Below are positions 7,096 to 16,679 of a DNA stretch of 64,000 nucleotides, in pieces. The notes under the pieces are model-generated. The model had not been told where the DNA came from, searched no databases, and worked only from the letters and a program-made list of their open reading frames with translations. Position numbers and translations under genes: made by a program. Every line of letters begins with the position of its first letter. The stretch's first letter is position 1. Origin of the DNA: Halopseudomonas xinjiangensis (GTDB taxonomy: Bacteria > Pseudomonadota > Gammaproteobacteria > Pseudomonadales > Pseudomonadaceae); assembly GCA_011050525.1 (NCBI GenBank), contig DRFO01000043.1, forward strand, positions 62,001-126,000, read 5' to 3'.

Positions 7096-9560
7096 CGGCG
7101 CTTCCTGTCCTGGCGATCAGCGTGTCGCTCGAGGCTGGCGAGCATCCGTTGCACACGCTCCCGCCAACCTTCGGTGCTCAATCGGCCACGCTGGCGATCG
7201 ACCCAAAGCGGAAAGCCAAAGGGTGAAAAGTGCTTGGGGTGGGTCATGACCAGTTGTTGGCTCGCGGCACGTTGCAGCACGCCCCGTAGCCGTCGAATAT
7301 CCAGCTGATCTTCCAGTACCTCGCGCCGCGCCTGGTCAAGCAACCGATTTTGTGGATCATAGCGCTGCAGCGTGTCATACAGCAGGCCAGTGGATGCCTG
7401 GAGCTGACGGTCAGTCTTGCTGCGCCCCGGATAGCCCTGGAACACCAGACCGCTGATACGCGCAATGTCGCGAAACTGTCGTCGCGACAGCTCGCTGGCG
7501 TTGAGCGCGGCAAGCACATCCTCCAGCAGCGAACCGGGGTCCAGCAAGGCGCGCCAGTCAGCTTCCTCCAACTCGGGCAAGGCGGCGGCAGTCAGTAGCT
7601 CCAGACCGTAATCATTGACCGATAGTGAAAAGGTCGCGGGGAGCCGCTGGCCCAGTCGCCAAGCAAGCAGCGATGCCAGTCCTTCATGCGCCAGCCGTCC
7701 CGCAAAAGGGTAGACGAACAGGTGATGCCCCTCACGGGATCGACAGCGTTCTATCAATAGATTGCTGCGGCCCGGCAGGGCTGACTGATCGCGCTGGACT
7801 TCGAGCACTGGTCGCACGGCGCTGACCTCTTCATCCCGATAAATGCCGGCCTGCACCTCTTCGAGTATCTCCAGCACCGTATCGGCCAGCTCGCTGGATA
7901 ACGGTAGCCGGCCACCGTACCAGCGCGGCACGCTATGGCGCCGGGTTCTGGCCATCTTCACGTAGGCGACCAGATCGCGCACCTTGACCAGCTCCAAAGC
8001 CCGGCCGGAAAAAAGAAATACATCGCCAGGGTTCAGCCGAGCGATAAAGGTCTCCTCAATAGTCCCCAGGCTTGCGCCACGCATGAAGCGCACCAGAATT
8101 TGTGCGTCGCTGGTGATCGTGCCGATGGCGAGCCGGTGCCGGCGCGCCACGCCGGTATCTTCCACGCTATAAATACCGTCTTGCTCCACCACTCGCTGGA
8201 ACTGCGGATAGTGCTCCAGAACCGGGCCGCCTTGGGTTATGAACAGGAGGCACCAGCCGAACATCTCCTCGGTGAGCTCGGCAAAGGCGTGCGTTGAACG
8301 GGCCTCAGCCAACGCCTCTTCGGCGCGGAAACCCGGCCCTGCCGCGAGGGTGACCAGATGCTGCACCAGCACGTCCAGCGACAACCGCGGCGGCCGGCGC
8401 GCCTCGACGCGGCCGGCTTCCCAGGCGCGACGCGCGGCGGCTATTTCCACCAGCTCGAAGGCATGGCTGGGCACGCAGAGAATTTCGCTATTGGCGCCGG
8501 GCTGGTGTCCCGAGCGGCCGGCGCGCTGCATCAACCGGGCGACGCCCTTGGGACTACCGACCTGCACGACCCGATCCACCGGCGAAAAATCCACGCCCAG
8601 ATCCAGGCTGGAGGTGCAGACAACGCAGCGGAAATCGCCCTGCCGAAGCCCGTCTTCGATCCGCCTGCGCAGGGTGCGATCAATCGAACCATGGTGCAGA
8701 CCCAACTCCGTCAGCCAGTCGAGACGGGCTTTGATTATCGCTTCGTACCACAGCTCGGCCTGCGAGCGGGTATTGGTAAACAGCAGCGCGGTCTGCCCTT
8801 GATCAAGATATGCAAGCACACCGCCGAGCTGCGTCAGGCCTAGATGCCCGGCCCAGGGAAAGCGATCCACCGACGGCGGGCAGAGGCCGCGCACCGTGAG
8901 GGGCTTGTGGGTATCGCCGGCAATACTTACTCCGGGCTCGGCACCTTCACCGAGTAGAACCGCCATGGCCTCATCCAGATTACCAAGCGTGGCTGACAAG
9001 CCCCACACCGGCAGACCAGGGTGCCGTGCACGCAACCAGCCCAGACACAACTGCAGTTGCACGCCCCGCTTGTTGCCCAGCAACTCGTGCCATTCGTCCA
9101 CGATAATGGCGTCGAGATGCTGAAAGCTGTCTTCGGCGTTGCGATAGGAAAGCAGAACTGAAAGGCTTTCTGGCGTGGTGATCAGCGCTTCAGGCAGCTT
9201 TCTTCGCTGCCGAGCCCGGACGCTGGCGGCGGTGTCGCCGGTGCGGGTTTCCACCCTCCAGTTCAATCCCAGCGCCTCTATAGCCTCCTTGAGATTGCCG
9301 GCGGTGTCGGTCGCCAGGGCGCGCAATGGGGTTATCCACAAAACACGCAAGCCGGCGGGCTGGGCGGTTTGGTCCAGAGCCCTGGATACCGGCCCCAGCC
9401 AGGCCGCCAGAGTTTTGCCCGACCCGGTGGACGCATGGATGAGCCCCGACCGACCGTCCCGAAACGCTGCCCAGGCACCTCGTTGAAAGGGCGCGGGCGT
9501 CCAACCGCGCTCGGCAAACCAGCCTTCGACGGCTGCCAGTCCGTCAACTGCCATAGACAC
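7092..9560 (-). CDS. Ligase-associated DEXH-box DNA helicase
   Basis: An 822-residue superfamily 2 helicase of the Lhr-like, ligase-associated type. Motif I is ASTGSGKTLAAW (about residues 43-54), motif II VDEWHE (DEWH rather than the usual DExH), motif III LSATLGN, and motif VI LMQRAGRSGHQPG. The C-terminal third is the winged-helix and DUF4145-like tail typical of Lhr-core proteins; the extended Lhr C-terminus is absent. GTG 9560 is preferred because an AAGGA lies 9 nt upstream; ATG 9554 is the alternative. The gene overlaps the ligase end by 17 nt, which implies coupled translation. Confidence 0.92.
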   Translation of the reverse strand: MSMAVDGLAAVEGWFAERGWTPAPFQRGAWAAFRDGRSGLIHASTGSGKTLAAWLGPVSRALDQTAQPAGLRVLWITPLRALATDTAGNLKEAIEALGLNWRVETRTGDTAASVRARQRRKLPEALITTPESLSVLLSYRNAEDSFQHLDAIIVDEWHELLGNKRGVQLQLCLGWLRARHPGLPVWGLSATLGNLDEAMAVLLGEGAEPGVSIAGDTHKPLTVRGLCPPSVDRFPWAGHLGLTQLGGVLAYLDQGQTALLFTNTRSQAELWYEAIIKARLDWLTELGLHHGSIDRTLRRRIEDGLRQGDFRCVVCTSSLDLGVDFSPVDRVVQVGSPKGVARLMQRAGRSGHQPGANSEILCVPSHAFELVEIAAARRAWEAGRVEARRPPRLSLDVLVQHLVTLAAGPGFRAEEALAEARSTHAFAELTEEMFGWCLLFITQGGPVLEHYPQFQRVVEQDGIYSVEDTGVARRHRLAIGTITSDAQILVRFMRGASLGTIEETFIARLNPGDVFLFSGRALELVKVRDLVAYVKMARTRRHSVPRWYGGRLPLSSELADTVLEILEEVQAGIYRDEEVSAVRPVLEVQRDQSALPGRSNLLIERCRSREGHHLFVYPFAGRLAHEGLASLLAWRLGQRLPATFSLSVNDYGLELLTAAALPELEEADWRALLDPGSLLEDVLAALNASELSRRQFRDIARISGLVFQGYPGRSKTDRQLQASTGLLYDTLQRYDPQNRLLDQARREVLEDQLDIRRLRGVLQRAASQQLVMTHPKHFSPFGFPLWVDRQRGRLSTEGWRERVQRMLASLERHADRQDRKRR

Positions 9561-11139
9561 GCAGCAAATCCTTCACCTGGTCCAGGGTATCGGCTTCTTC
9601 CGCCGGCTTATCGTGGCGCCAGCGAGCGATGCGCGGGAATCGCAGGGCTATGCCGGACTTGTGGCGGGGTGAGGGGGCAATGCCCTCAAAGGCTATTTCC
9701 AGCACCTGCTTGGGCTGCAACGATCGAACGGGGCCGAATTTTTCTACCGTGTTGCCGCGGATCCAGCGGTCGAGCTGCTGGATTTCCTTGTCCGTCAGCC
9801 CCGAATACGCCTTGGCAATCGGCACGTAGGTGTCGCCGTCGCGTACTGCCAATGTGTAGTCGGTGTACAGGTTGGCCCGGCGTCCGTGGCCCGGCTGAGC
9901 ATAGAGCAGCACGGCATCGATGGTCAGTGGGTCGATCTTCCACTTCCACCAGTCGCCCCGGGCCCGGCCGCTACGATAGGGGCTGGCGCGCCGCTTGAGC
10001 ATCAGGCCTTCAACCATGCGTTCACGGCTCCCGGCACGCAGGCTGGCCAACGCTTCCCAGTCCGTCCCGCGCACCATCGGGCTTAACCGCAGCGCGGGGT
10101 CCGCTGAATCGGCTATGACTTTTTCCAGCGCCGTGCGGCGGTCTTCCAGTGGGCGGTCTCGCCAATTCTTACCCTGATACTCAAGCAGGTCATACGCCAT
10201 GAATATCACCGGCACCTCGCGGAGCAGATTTTCGCCGACGGTTTTGCGTTGAATGCGCCGCTGCATCTGGGAAAACGGCAGCACGTCCGCATCCCAGGCC
10301 AGAAGCTCACCGTCAAGGACCACCTCGGGCAGCGTCAGCGCGGCCGTTTCAACCTCGGGGAAACGGCCGCCCATGGGTTCCTCGCCGCGTGACCAGAGCC
10401 ATATTCCGTTGGGTCGAGCGATCAATTGAGCGCGGATGCCATCCCATTTCCACTCGGCATGCCATTCGGTCAGATCGCCCAGACTCGACGGGTCTCCCTC
10501 CAGCGGGGAGGCGAGAAAGAACGGATAAGGCTGACCGTCGCGTTCTTCGCGATGCTCCTCATCGAATAGCTGGCTGAAGAACTCGCCGCTCGGCGTAAAC
10601 TCGCCCATCAACCGCCGGGCGATTAGTGCCCGTGGCCGGTCGCTCAGTGTGGCCAGCGCACGCTCGACCAGGCCGCGCGAAACGCCGACGCGCATGCTTC
10701 CGGTCAACAGCTTGTTGTACAGGAAACAGGCTTGGCGAGGCAGGCCTCGCCAGTGCTCAAGCACATGCGTCTTGCGTTGTTCCTCTTCGAGATCACGCAA
10801 GCCCAGGATGGCGTATTCGACCCACTGGGCAAGCGAGCCTTCCACTGCCGGGCGCACTTCTCCATTTTCCATGAGCAGGCTGATAGTCTCGGCAAGATCG
10901 CCGACGTGCTGATAGGTTTCCTCCACCAGCCAGTCCGGCAGCCCAGTCGCTTCAACAAGCCATTCGCGCAGCCGCCGCGGGCCGACAAGGCGTTTCATGC
11001 GTCGGCCGGTCAGCATGTACACCGCCCAGGCTCCATCGGCAGGTTCGACCTCCTTGAAATAACGCGCCAGGGCGTCCAGCTTGGCCTGGGTACGGGTCGT
11101 GGCGTCCAGTTCGGCGTAGAGATCGGCAAACGCCTGCAT
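9544..11139 (-). CDS. ATP-dependent DNA ligase
   Basis: A 531-residue ATP-dependent ligase that seals nicks through an adenylated lysine. The nucleotidyltransferase motif I is EWKWDGIRAQ (KxDG, lysine about residue 225), with later motifs DGELLAWD, VFMAYDLLE and EGLMLKRRASPY (motif IV), then the OB-fold with WWKWKIDPL (motif V). An N-terminal DNA-binding domain occupies about residues 1-190. I chose ATG 11139, which overlaps the exonuclease stop by one base (TGATG); the longer open frame to 11262 lies inside that gene. It is additional to the replicative NAD-dependent ligase expected elsewhere in the genome. Confidence 0.93.
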   Translation of the reverse strand: MQAFADLYAELDATTRTQAKLDALARYFKEVEPADGAWAVYMLTGRRMKRLVGPRRLREWLVEATGLPDWLVEETYQHVGDLAETISLLMENGEVRPAVEGSLAQWVEYAILGLRDLEEEQRKTHVLEHWRGLPRQACFLYNKLLTGSMRVGVSRGLVERALATLSDRPRALIARRLMGEFTPSGEFFSQLFDEEHREERDGQPYPFFLASPLEGDPSSLGDLTEWHAEWKWDGIRAQLIARPNGIWLWSRGEEPMGGRFPEVETAALTLPEVVLDGELLAWDADVLPFSQMQRRIQRKTVGENLLREVPVIFMAYDLLEYQGKNWRDRPLEDRRTALEKVIADSADPALRLSPMVRGTDWEALASLRAGSRERMVEGLMLKRRASPYRSGRARGDWWKWKIDPLTIDAVLLYAQPGHGRRANLYTDYTLAVRDGDTYVPIAKAYSGLTDKEIQQLDRWIRGNTVEKFGPVRSLQPKQVLEIAFEGIAPSPRHKSGIALRFPRIARWRHDKPAEEADTLDQVKDLLRVYGS

Positions 11140-12137
11140 CAGTCGTCCTCCCCGCCATACAGCGTGGTTAAAGCTCGTGCATCCACTCCCATACATTCGC
11201 GCAGGTAGCGCACCAGGTCGTCGCTGCGGCCGTGGGTGGTCAGCACGGTCGTTGCGCCACACTCGCGGATGGTCCGCAGCAGCGCCGGCCAGTCGGCATG
11301 ATCGCTCAGCTCGAACCCATGATCGTAGCCCCGGCGGCGACGGTTGCCGCGGATGCGCATCCAGCCCGAGGCAAAGCCGGTACTGGCGTTACGGAAACGC
11401 CGCATCCATGGCGAGCCTGCCGCCGATGGCGGCGCCAGAATCAGCTCGCCGTGGAAATCATGGCCTTTGGGCCGGTCCGCCACGGGCGCGGTCGGCACCA
11501 TGTTCACCCCGGCGTCACGGTACATATCGGTCAGCGCCAGCATGGCGCCGTGTAGATAAACCGTCCGGTCGGTATGTTCAGCCAATGCCGCCAGCACCCG
11601 CTGTGCCTTGCCGAAGGCGTAGGTGAAAAGAATGCAGGGGCGCTGCTCGTTACCCGACCACCATTGCCATATCTGCTCACCCACAACCTCAACGGCGGGC
11701 CACTGGTAACAGGGCAGTGCGAAGGTGGCCTCGGTAATGAGCGTATCGCAGGGGACTACCTCGAACGGGGCGCAGGTCGGGTCGGGATCACGCTTGTAAT
11801 CGCCGGTCACTACCCAGACTCGACCGTCGTCGTGCTCTACCCGCACCTGGGCGGAACCCAGCACATGGCCGGCCGGGTGCAGGCTCATGGTCACCTGCCC
11901 CAAGCGGCGCTGCTCACCATAGGCCATTGCGCTAAACACGTGTTGCTCGCCGAGCCGGTGGCGCAGAATCGGCAGGCTATCGGCTTGGGCGAAGTAATGC
12001 TCGCTGCCCGCCCGCGCATGGTCCGCATGGGCATGCGTGATAACGGCAACCGGTACCGGTCGCCAAGGGTCGATGTAAAAGTCACCGGCCGGACAAAATA
12101 GTCCTTCGTCAGTAGGAATGATGATGGGGTCACGCAT
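11139..12137 (-). CDS. Ligase-associated DNA damage response exonuclease (beta-CASP)
   Basis: A metallo-beta-lactamase/beta-CASP nuclease of 332 residues, related to SNM1/Artemis-type DNA nucleases. The zinc motif THAHADHAR is at about residues 34-42, followed by HPAGHVLGS, GDYKRDPDP, and a C-terminal SDHADW plus TTHGRSDDL. It is the first gene of the ligase cluster, so the promoter should lie in 12138-12268; I found no LexA box there. This differs from the neighbouring radical SAM operon, so the two damage operons may respond to different signals. Confidence 0.9.
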   Translation of the reverse strand: MRDPIIIPTDEGLFCPAGDFYIDPWRPVPVAVITHAHADHARAGSEHYFAQADSLPILRHRLGEQHVFSAMAYGEQRRLGQVTMSLHPAGHVLGSAQVRVEHDDGRVWVVTGDYKRDPDPTCAPFEVVPCDTLITEATFALPCYQWPAVEVVGEQIWQWWSGNEQRPCILFTYAFGKAQRVLAALAEHTDRTVYLHGAMLALTDMYRDAGVNMVPTAPVADRPKGHDFHGELILAPPSAAGSPWMRRFRNASTGFASGWMRIRGNRRRRGYDHGFELSDHADWPALLRTIRECGATTVLTTHGRSDDLVRYLRECMGVDARALTTLYGGEDD

Positions 12138-12227
12138 GCGTGGCTATGCTCATGGGTCTGCCTCTCAGCCTATCTGAAGGATCAGACAACCAAAGCGTTG
12201 AGCTGTTACATGCCGATTAACCAGGAC

Positions 12228-12253
12228 CGGGTCGGCAACACTCGTCCGACCCG
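12228..12253. terminator. Dyad downstream of znuB
   Basis: Perfect 8 bp stem CGGGTCGG / CCGACCCG with a 10 nt loop, 16 bp beyond the znuB stop. No T-run follows on either strand, so it may be a weak terminator or a processing or stability hairpin. It sits in the 131 bp gap that must also hold the promoter of the exonuclease-led operon. Confidence 0.4.
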
Positions 12254-12268
12254 TTGCGATACGCCAAT

Positions 12269-13054
12269 TCAGGCGCGCCGGGGAATACTCATCGCCAGCA
12301 TGAAGAAGCCGGCGGCGCAGACGACTATTGACGGTCCCGCCGGGGTGTCCAGATTCCAGGACATGTACAGCCCGCCCAGCACAGCCAGGCAACCGAGCAG
12401 GCTGGCGCCGATCGCCATCTGCTCGGGGGTGCGTGCATGGCGTTGCGCCGCAGCGGGCGGGATGATCAACAGGGAAGTGATGAGCAACACGCCGACAATC
12501 TTCATGGCCACCGCAATGACGATGGCAATCAGCAGCATCAATGCGAGACGGATAGCGGTTACCGGCAAGCCTTCAACCCGCGCCAACTCTTCGTGCACCG
12601 TCACCGACAGCAGCCGACGCCAGAGCAGCCCGAGCAGCGTCATGACAATGCCCAAGCCGCCGAGCATCCAGTACAAATCGGCCACTCCGATTGCCAGAAG
12701 ATCTCCGAACAGATAGGCCATCAGGTCGATGCGGATCCCGTCAGTGAGGGCCAGCACCACGAGTCCCAGGGACAATGTGCTGTGGGCCAGTATGCCAAGC
12801 AGGGTATCGCTGGCCAGCCATTGCCGGTGCTGCAAGGCCACCAGCAACACGGCCAGCAGGATGCAACCCGCCGTGACCGCGACCGTCAGATTGATATCGA
12901 GCAGTATCCCCAGGGCAATACCGAGCAACGCTGAGTGCGAGAGCGTGTCGCCGAAATAGGCCATACGCCGCCAGACCACGAAGGAGCCGAGCGGCCCCGC
13001 TACCAGGGCCAGACTGAGTCCGGCCAGCAGTGCGTACAACAAAAAATCAGGCAT
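12269..13054 (-). CDS. znuB: Zinc ABC transporter permease ZnuB
   Basis: The integral membrane subunit of the ZnuABC zinc importer. The 261 residues form about seven to eight helices of the ABC-3 family, with the conserved [30 protein letters not shown] block near the N-terminus that contacts the ATPase. ATG 13054 ([15 protein letters not shown]) is taken as start; it overlaps the znuC end by 8 nt. It is the third gene of the zur-znuC-znuB operon and is therefore expected to be derepressed under zinc limitation. Confidence 0.95.
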   Translation of the reverse strand: MPDFLLYALLAGLSLALVAGPLGSFVVWRRMAYFGDTLSHSALLGIALGILLDINLTVAVTAGCILLAVLLVALQHRQWLASDTLLGILAHSTLSLGLVVLALTDGIRIDLMAYLFGDLLAIGVADLYWMLGGLGIVMTLLGLLWRRLLSVTVHEELARVEGLPVTAIRLALMLLIAIVIAVAMKIVGVLLITSLLIIPPAAAQRHARTPEQMAIGASLLGCLAVLGGLYMSWNLDTPAGPSIVVCAAGFFMLAMSIPRRA

Positions 13055-13823
13055 GGTTGCAGTTCGGCCCGTGCTGGTGCCCTTCGGGCGTGTCGACGAC
13101 CTCGCCATGCAGATCATGGGCATGGTCATGGTGGTGGTTGTATACAGCCAGCGCGCTGGCCTGTTCGCCAAACAGGGCAACGAAGGCCGGGTCCAGGCTG
13201 ACCTGCTCGGGATGTCCGGAACAGCATACGTGGCGGTTCAGGCAGACCACCGTATTGGTGGTAGCCATGACCAGGTGCAGATCATGCGAGACCATCAGTA
13301 CGCCGCAGCCGTAACGATCGCGTAGCCGGGTAATCAGTTGGTACAACTCTATCTGGCCATTTACATCAACGCCCTGCACCGGCTCGTCCAGTACCAGCAG
13401 ATGCGGCTTGCGCAGAAGAGCCCGGGCCAGCAGGATGCGTTGCAATTCGCCTCCGGACACCTGTTGCAAGGGCCGCTTCAACAGATGATCGGCGCCCACC
13501 TCAACTAATGCCTCCAGCACTGCCGCACGCTTTACGCCGGGCGACAGCATCAGAAAGCGGTCAACGGTCAACGGCAAGGTCGCGTCAATATGCAGTTTCT
13601 GGGGCATGTAGCCTACGCGCAATCGCGGTTGCTTCCAGACTTTTCCCGAGTCGGACTTCAGCAGGCCGAGCACGATACGCACCAAGCTGGTTTTGCCCGC
13701 TCCGTTGGGGCCGATCAGGGTTACGATCTCGCCAGGCATAACCCGCAGGCTTACCTGGTCGAGCACGCTGCTGCCGTGCAATCGCAGGCTGATGCGCTCA
13801 AGGTCGAGCAGGGGTTCGTTCAC
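13047..13823 (-). CDS. znuC: Zinc ABC transporter ATP-binding protein ZnuC
   Basis: The ATPase of the zinc importer: Walker A GPNGAGKT (residues 38-45), signature VSGGELQR, Walker B LLVLDEP and H-loop VSHD. The C-terminus carries a histidine-rich tail ([12 protein letters not shown] and further HGPNCNHA), a probable zinc-sensing or storage extension seen in ZnuC proteins. The start is the GTG at 13823, which overlaps the zur TGA in a GTGA junction; an upstream in-frame ATG lies inside zur. Confidence 0.95.
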   Translation of the reverse strand: MNEPLLDLERISLRLHGSSVLDQVSLRVMPGEIVTLIGPNGAGKTSLVRIVLGLLKSDSGKVWKQPRLRVGYMPQKLHIDATLPLTVDRFLMLSPGVKRAAVLEALVEVGADHLLKRPLQQVSGGELQRILLARALLRKPHLLVLDEPVQGVDVNGQIELYQLITRLRDRYGCGVLMVSHDLHLVMATTNTVVCLNRHVCCSGHPEQVSLDPAFVALFGEQASALAVYNHHHDHAHDLHGEVVDTPEGHQHGPNCNHA

Positions 13824-14314
13824 GCGGCCGCCTTGCACTGCGCGCACAGGCCGGTTATTTCCACCGTCTCACTCTCCACCTCAAAATCGATGCTTTTGGC
13901 GCTGCCTGCTATGGCGTTGTGAATCGACGGGTGGTCCAACTCGATGGCGATGCGGCAATTGCGGCAGATCAGAAACTGGCCCTGATGACGATGCTCCGGG
14001 TGGGAGCATCCAATAAAGGCGTTCAATGAGGCAATGCGGTGTACCAGGCCCTGTTCCAGCAAAAAGTCCAAAGCCCGATATACAGTGGGCGGCGCGGCGC
14101 GACGGCCATCCTCCCGGGCCAGGGTATCAAGCACATCATAGGCTCCCAGCGGCTTGTGACTCTGCCAGACCAGCTCCAGTACACGCTTGCGCAGGGCGGT
14201 AAAACGCACGCCTTCGCGGGCACACAGGTATTCCGCAGCATCCAGCGCCTCGGTAACGCACTGGCTGTGATCATGCGGGTGATGCAATTCTTTGATCGAA
14301 TCGGGACTAGTCAT
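13820..14314 (-). CDS. zur: Zinc uptake regulator Zur (Fur family)
   Basis: A 164-residue Fur-family repressor that binds DNA when loaded with zinc. The N-terminal winged helix contains [14 protein letters not shown] and [19 protein letters not shown]; the C-terminal domain has the structural zinc cysteines CRNC and CAQC, and a regulatory-site stretch [13 protein letters not shown] 14314 (MTSPDS) is used because the longer frame crosses the operator. Heading the operon that ends with znuB, it is divergent from znuA, so a single operator between them would control both directions, including its own expression. Confidence 0.95.
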   Translation of the reverse strand: MTSPDSIKELHHPHDHSQCVTEALDAAEYLCAREGVRFTALRKRVLELVWQSHKPLGAYDVLDTLAREDGRRAAPPTVYRALDFLLEQGLVHRIASLNAFIGCSHPEHRHQGQFLICRNCRIAIELDHPSIHNAIAGSAKSIDFEVESETVEITGLCAQCKAAA

Positions 14315-14356
14315 GGAAGCTGGCCTGAACGGAGGGCTATTCAGTAGGTGGCGAGC

Positions 14357-14371
14357 TGTTATCATATAACA
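14357..14371. promoter_or_regulatory. Zur operator between zur and znuA
   Basis: TGTTATCATATAACA is a perfect 6-3-6 palindrome that fits the core of the Zur box (TGTTATA..TATAACA type). It lies 42 bp from the zur start and 23 bp from the znuA start, in the only gap between the divergent genes, so one bound dimer pair can repress both. Confidence 0.88.
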
Positions 14372-14394
14372 ATTATGAAATTCGAGGTATGACC

Positions 14395-15333
14395 ATGTCG
14401 CTGCGATGTCTTTTTGTCCTGCTCCTGGGGCTGAGCCTGTCAATTTCTGCCCGCGCGGAAGCGCCGAAGATACTGGCCACCATCAAGCCCGTCCAGCTGA
14501 TTGCCGCGGCCATACTGGACGGCATCGATACGCCGGCGGTCCTGCTTCCGCCCGGCGCTTCTCCGCATAGTTATGCCATGCGACCCTCCGAGCGTCGAGC
14601 GCTGGAACAGGCCCAGCGCGTTTACTGGATTGGTCCCGATCTGGAGATGTTCCTCGGCGACATCCTGGCGCAGCGGGACGTAGCCGTGGAATTGATGGAT
14701 ATTGACGGGCTGACGGTCAGGCCTCAGGCCCAGTCGAGCAGCTTTGCCGACGACAAAAAGGACAGCGGAGCATATGCCCATGAACACGATCATGACCACC
14801 AACACGCCCCCGGCACACTGGACGCGCATATCTGGCTGAGCCCTGCCAATGCTCTGACGATTGCCCGCTTCATGGCGCAGGACCTGGCGACCTTCTACCC
14901 TGATCAGCAGGACGCTCTACAAGCCAATCTGCAGGCATTCGAAACACGACTGGGCCTGCTGGATAGCCAGATTCGTGCGCGAACCCAGCCCTTGCAGGAC
15001 AAGCCGTATTTCGTCTTTCATGACGGTTATGGCTATTTGGAAGATCATTACGGGTTGCGTCCGCGGGGCATATTCAGCCTGTCCCATGAGGTGCCACCGG
15101 GGGCGAGGCATGTGAATCTGCTGCGGCAGCAATTGCAAAATGCCGGGCCCAGCTGTGTCTTCAGCGAACCCCAATTCACTCCGCGCCTGGTTGATTCACT
15201 GACCCAGGGGCTGCCGGTGACCTTGGGCGAACTGGACCCGCTGGGTACCGACATCGCGGTGTCAGCCCAGGGTTATGAGCAGTTGCTGGCAGACCTGGCC
15301 GAGCAGTTGGGCGGCTGTCTGGAGAAAATCTGA
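14395..15333 (+). CDS. znuA: Zinc ABC transporter substrate-binding protein ZnuA
   Basis: The periplasmic zinc-binding component of ZnuABC (312 residues). It has a signal peptide (LFVLLLGLSLSISARA), the first metal histidine in GASPHSYAMRPS, a charged histidine loop HEHDHDHQH (about residues 128-136), a second site in DAHIWLSP, and later FHDGYGYLEDHYG. GAGG at 14384-14387 sits 7 nt before ATG 14395 but only 1 nt before ATG 14389, so the second ATG is the likelier start. It is divergent from zur with the Zur box in the leader. The 3' end abuts the opposing thrB stop with no gap. Confidence 0.95.
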   Translation: MSLRCLFVLLLGLSLSISARAEAPKILATIKPVQLIAAAILDGIDTPAVLLPPGASPHSYAMRPSERRALEQAQRVYWIGPDLEMFLGDILAQRDVAVELMDIDGLTVRPQAQSSSFADDKKDSGAYAHEHDHDHQHAPGTLDAHIWLSPANALTIARFMAQDLATFYPDQQDALQANLQAFETRLGLLDSQIRARTQPLQDKPYFVFHDGYGYLEDHYGLRPRGIFSLSHEVPPGARHVNLLRQQLQNAGPSCVFSEPQFTPRLVDSLTQGLPVTLGELDPLGTDIAVSAQGYEQLLADLAEQLGGCLEKI

Positions 15334-16290
15334 TCAGAAGGCTATTGGCAGATGCACGGTCACCGTTCGATGGCCTGCCAGTATTCTCTGGAAATGCGCG
15401 GGGTCCTTGATCAGCACGCCGCCCTGCTCGCCATGCTGATCAGCAGCAAGCCGCCGCGATAACCAGAAACGCAGTGCAGCCAGCTGCAGCATATCCGGCC
15501 AACATTCGGCATCCGCCGCGGAAAAATGTCTTTTCGCGGCGTAGGCGGCCAGTAAGGCCTTGGTGCGCTCCGGATCGAGCTGCTCCTCAGCATTCATGCA
15601 CCAGTCGTTTACACATATGGCCACGTCGTAAAGAGTCCAGCCACTCGATGCATTGTAGAAATCGATCAGTCCGGTAAGGCGGTTACCCTGGAACAACACG
15701 TTGTCGCGAAACAGGTCGGCGTGCAGCACGGCTTCTGAAAGGTGCGGCGGATGAGCTCTAAGCCGCTCGACGCTGGCCAACACCGGTTCCAGCAAAGCGC
15801 GATCCTCGGCATTCAGGTCGGGCAGTATCGAGCTCCCTTGAGCTGCCATCCAGTCCAGCCAGCGATCACTATCGCGGGCTAGTCCGCTGGCAGTCGTGGT
15901 GTCGTGTAATAGCGCCAGATTGCGACCCACTTCGGCACAGTGCTCGACACCCGGCTGGTCGATATGCTCGCCGTTCAGGCGTGGCTGTAACAACGCCGGC
16001 TTCCCGTTGAGCTGGTGCAACGCCCTCTTCTCACGGTCTCGAATGGCGTAGGGAACTGGCAACCCGGCGGTATGCAGCGCGTCCAGCAGCCTGGTGAAAA
16101 AACCCAGTTCGGCAGCCACCGGCTCTCGTTCAATCAGAGTCAGAACGAATTCGCCCTGCTCGCAGGACACAAAGAAATTGCTGTTCTCACTGCCCCCCGC
16201 GATACCGCTGAAATCAATCAGCCGACCCACATCAAAGGCGCTTAGAAACGTCTCCAGCTCGCTACGGCTGACCGGCGTGAATACCGACAT
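15334..16290 (-). CDS. thrB: Homoserine kinase (ThrB, choline-kinase-like type)
   Basis: This 318-residue protein phosphorylates homoserine in threonine synthesis. It belongs to the protein-kinase-like (APH) family used by pseudomonads rather than the GHMP type: GGSENSNFFV near the N-terminus, the catalytic loop VLHADLFRDNVLF (about residues 190-202), and the metal motif LIDFYNASSGW. MSVFTPVSRSEL at 16290 is the canonical N-terminus; the longer frame runs into the DUF2782 gene. It lies 10 nt downstream of that gene and probably shares its transcript. Confidence 0.92.
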   Translation of the reverse strand: MSVFTPVSRSELETFLSAFDVGRLIDFSGIAGGSENSNFFVSCEQGEFVLTLIEREPVAAELGFFTRLLDALHTAGLPVPYAIRDREKRALHQLNGKPALLQPRLNGEHIDQPGVEHCAEVGRNLALLHDTTTASGLARDSDRWLDWMAAQGSSILPDLNAEDRALLEPVLASVERLRAHPPHLSEAVLHADLFRDNVLFQGNRLTGLIDFYNASSGWTLYDVAICVNDWCMNAEEQLDPERTKALLAAYAAKRHFSAADAECWPDMLQLAALRFWLSRRLAADQHGEQGGVLIKDPAHFQRILAGHRTVTVHLPIAF

Positions 16291-16300
16291 CAGGCCTGCG

Positions 16301-16585
16301 CTACCATTCGAATATTTTCCAGGAAGGAATGCGCATGCCCTCCGGCTGGTCTGCGCGCATGAAGTTGCCCTCATCATCGACTGCTACCAGGAAATAGGGC
16401 GCTCCTACTTTAGGCACCACCTTGACCGCGTAGAGAAAACCGTTCACCCGGTATTCTTCGATGGTCTTGTCGCCTTCCTGCCGGATAGTAACGTCCGGTT
16501 CGCCAGTCACCTGATTCTGTGCCGCCAGCGGCAGGCTTGCCACCAGGGCCGCTACGCCCAACCAACGGTAAATTGTCCGTGTCAT
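16301..16585 (-). CDS. DUF2782 exported protein
   Basis: A 94-residue protein with a signal peptide (IYRWLGVAALVASLPLAAQ) and a small beta-rich domain ending in PSWKIFEW, the DUF2782 pattern. Family members sit between polA and thrB in pseudomonads; no function is known. It is divergent from polA across a 94 bp gap, so this gap should hold promoters for both directions. Confidence 0.85.
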   Translation of the reverse strand: MTRTIYRWLGVAALVASLPLAAQNQVTGEPDVTIRQEGDKTIEEYRVNGFLYAVKVVPKVGAPYFLVAVDDEGNFMRADQPEGMRIPSWKIFEW

Positions 16586-16679
16586 GATACTCTTGCCCTG
16601 TTAATGGAATGATCAAGGGGTCTGCAGTGCTGCCCTTTCATTCTAGTCCTTTTTATCCATGGAAATGTTGACCTGACGC

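Noticed and set aside
9985-11262. Several long open frames antisense to the ligase and helicase
   Set aside because: They are frame shadows of high-GC genes: no ribosome sites, no domains, and no codon pattern of their own.
12138-12268. LexA box before the ligase-associated cluster
   Set aside because: CTGTTACATGCC… begins like a box, but the ACAG half is missing at the required spacing.
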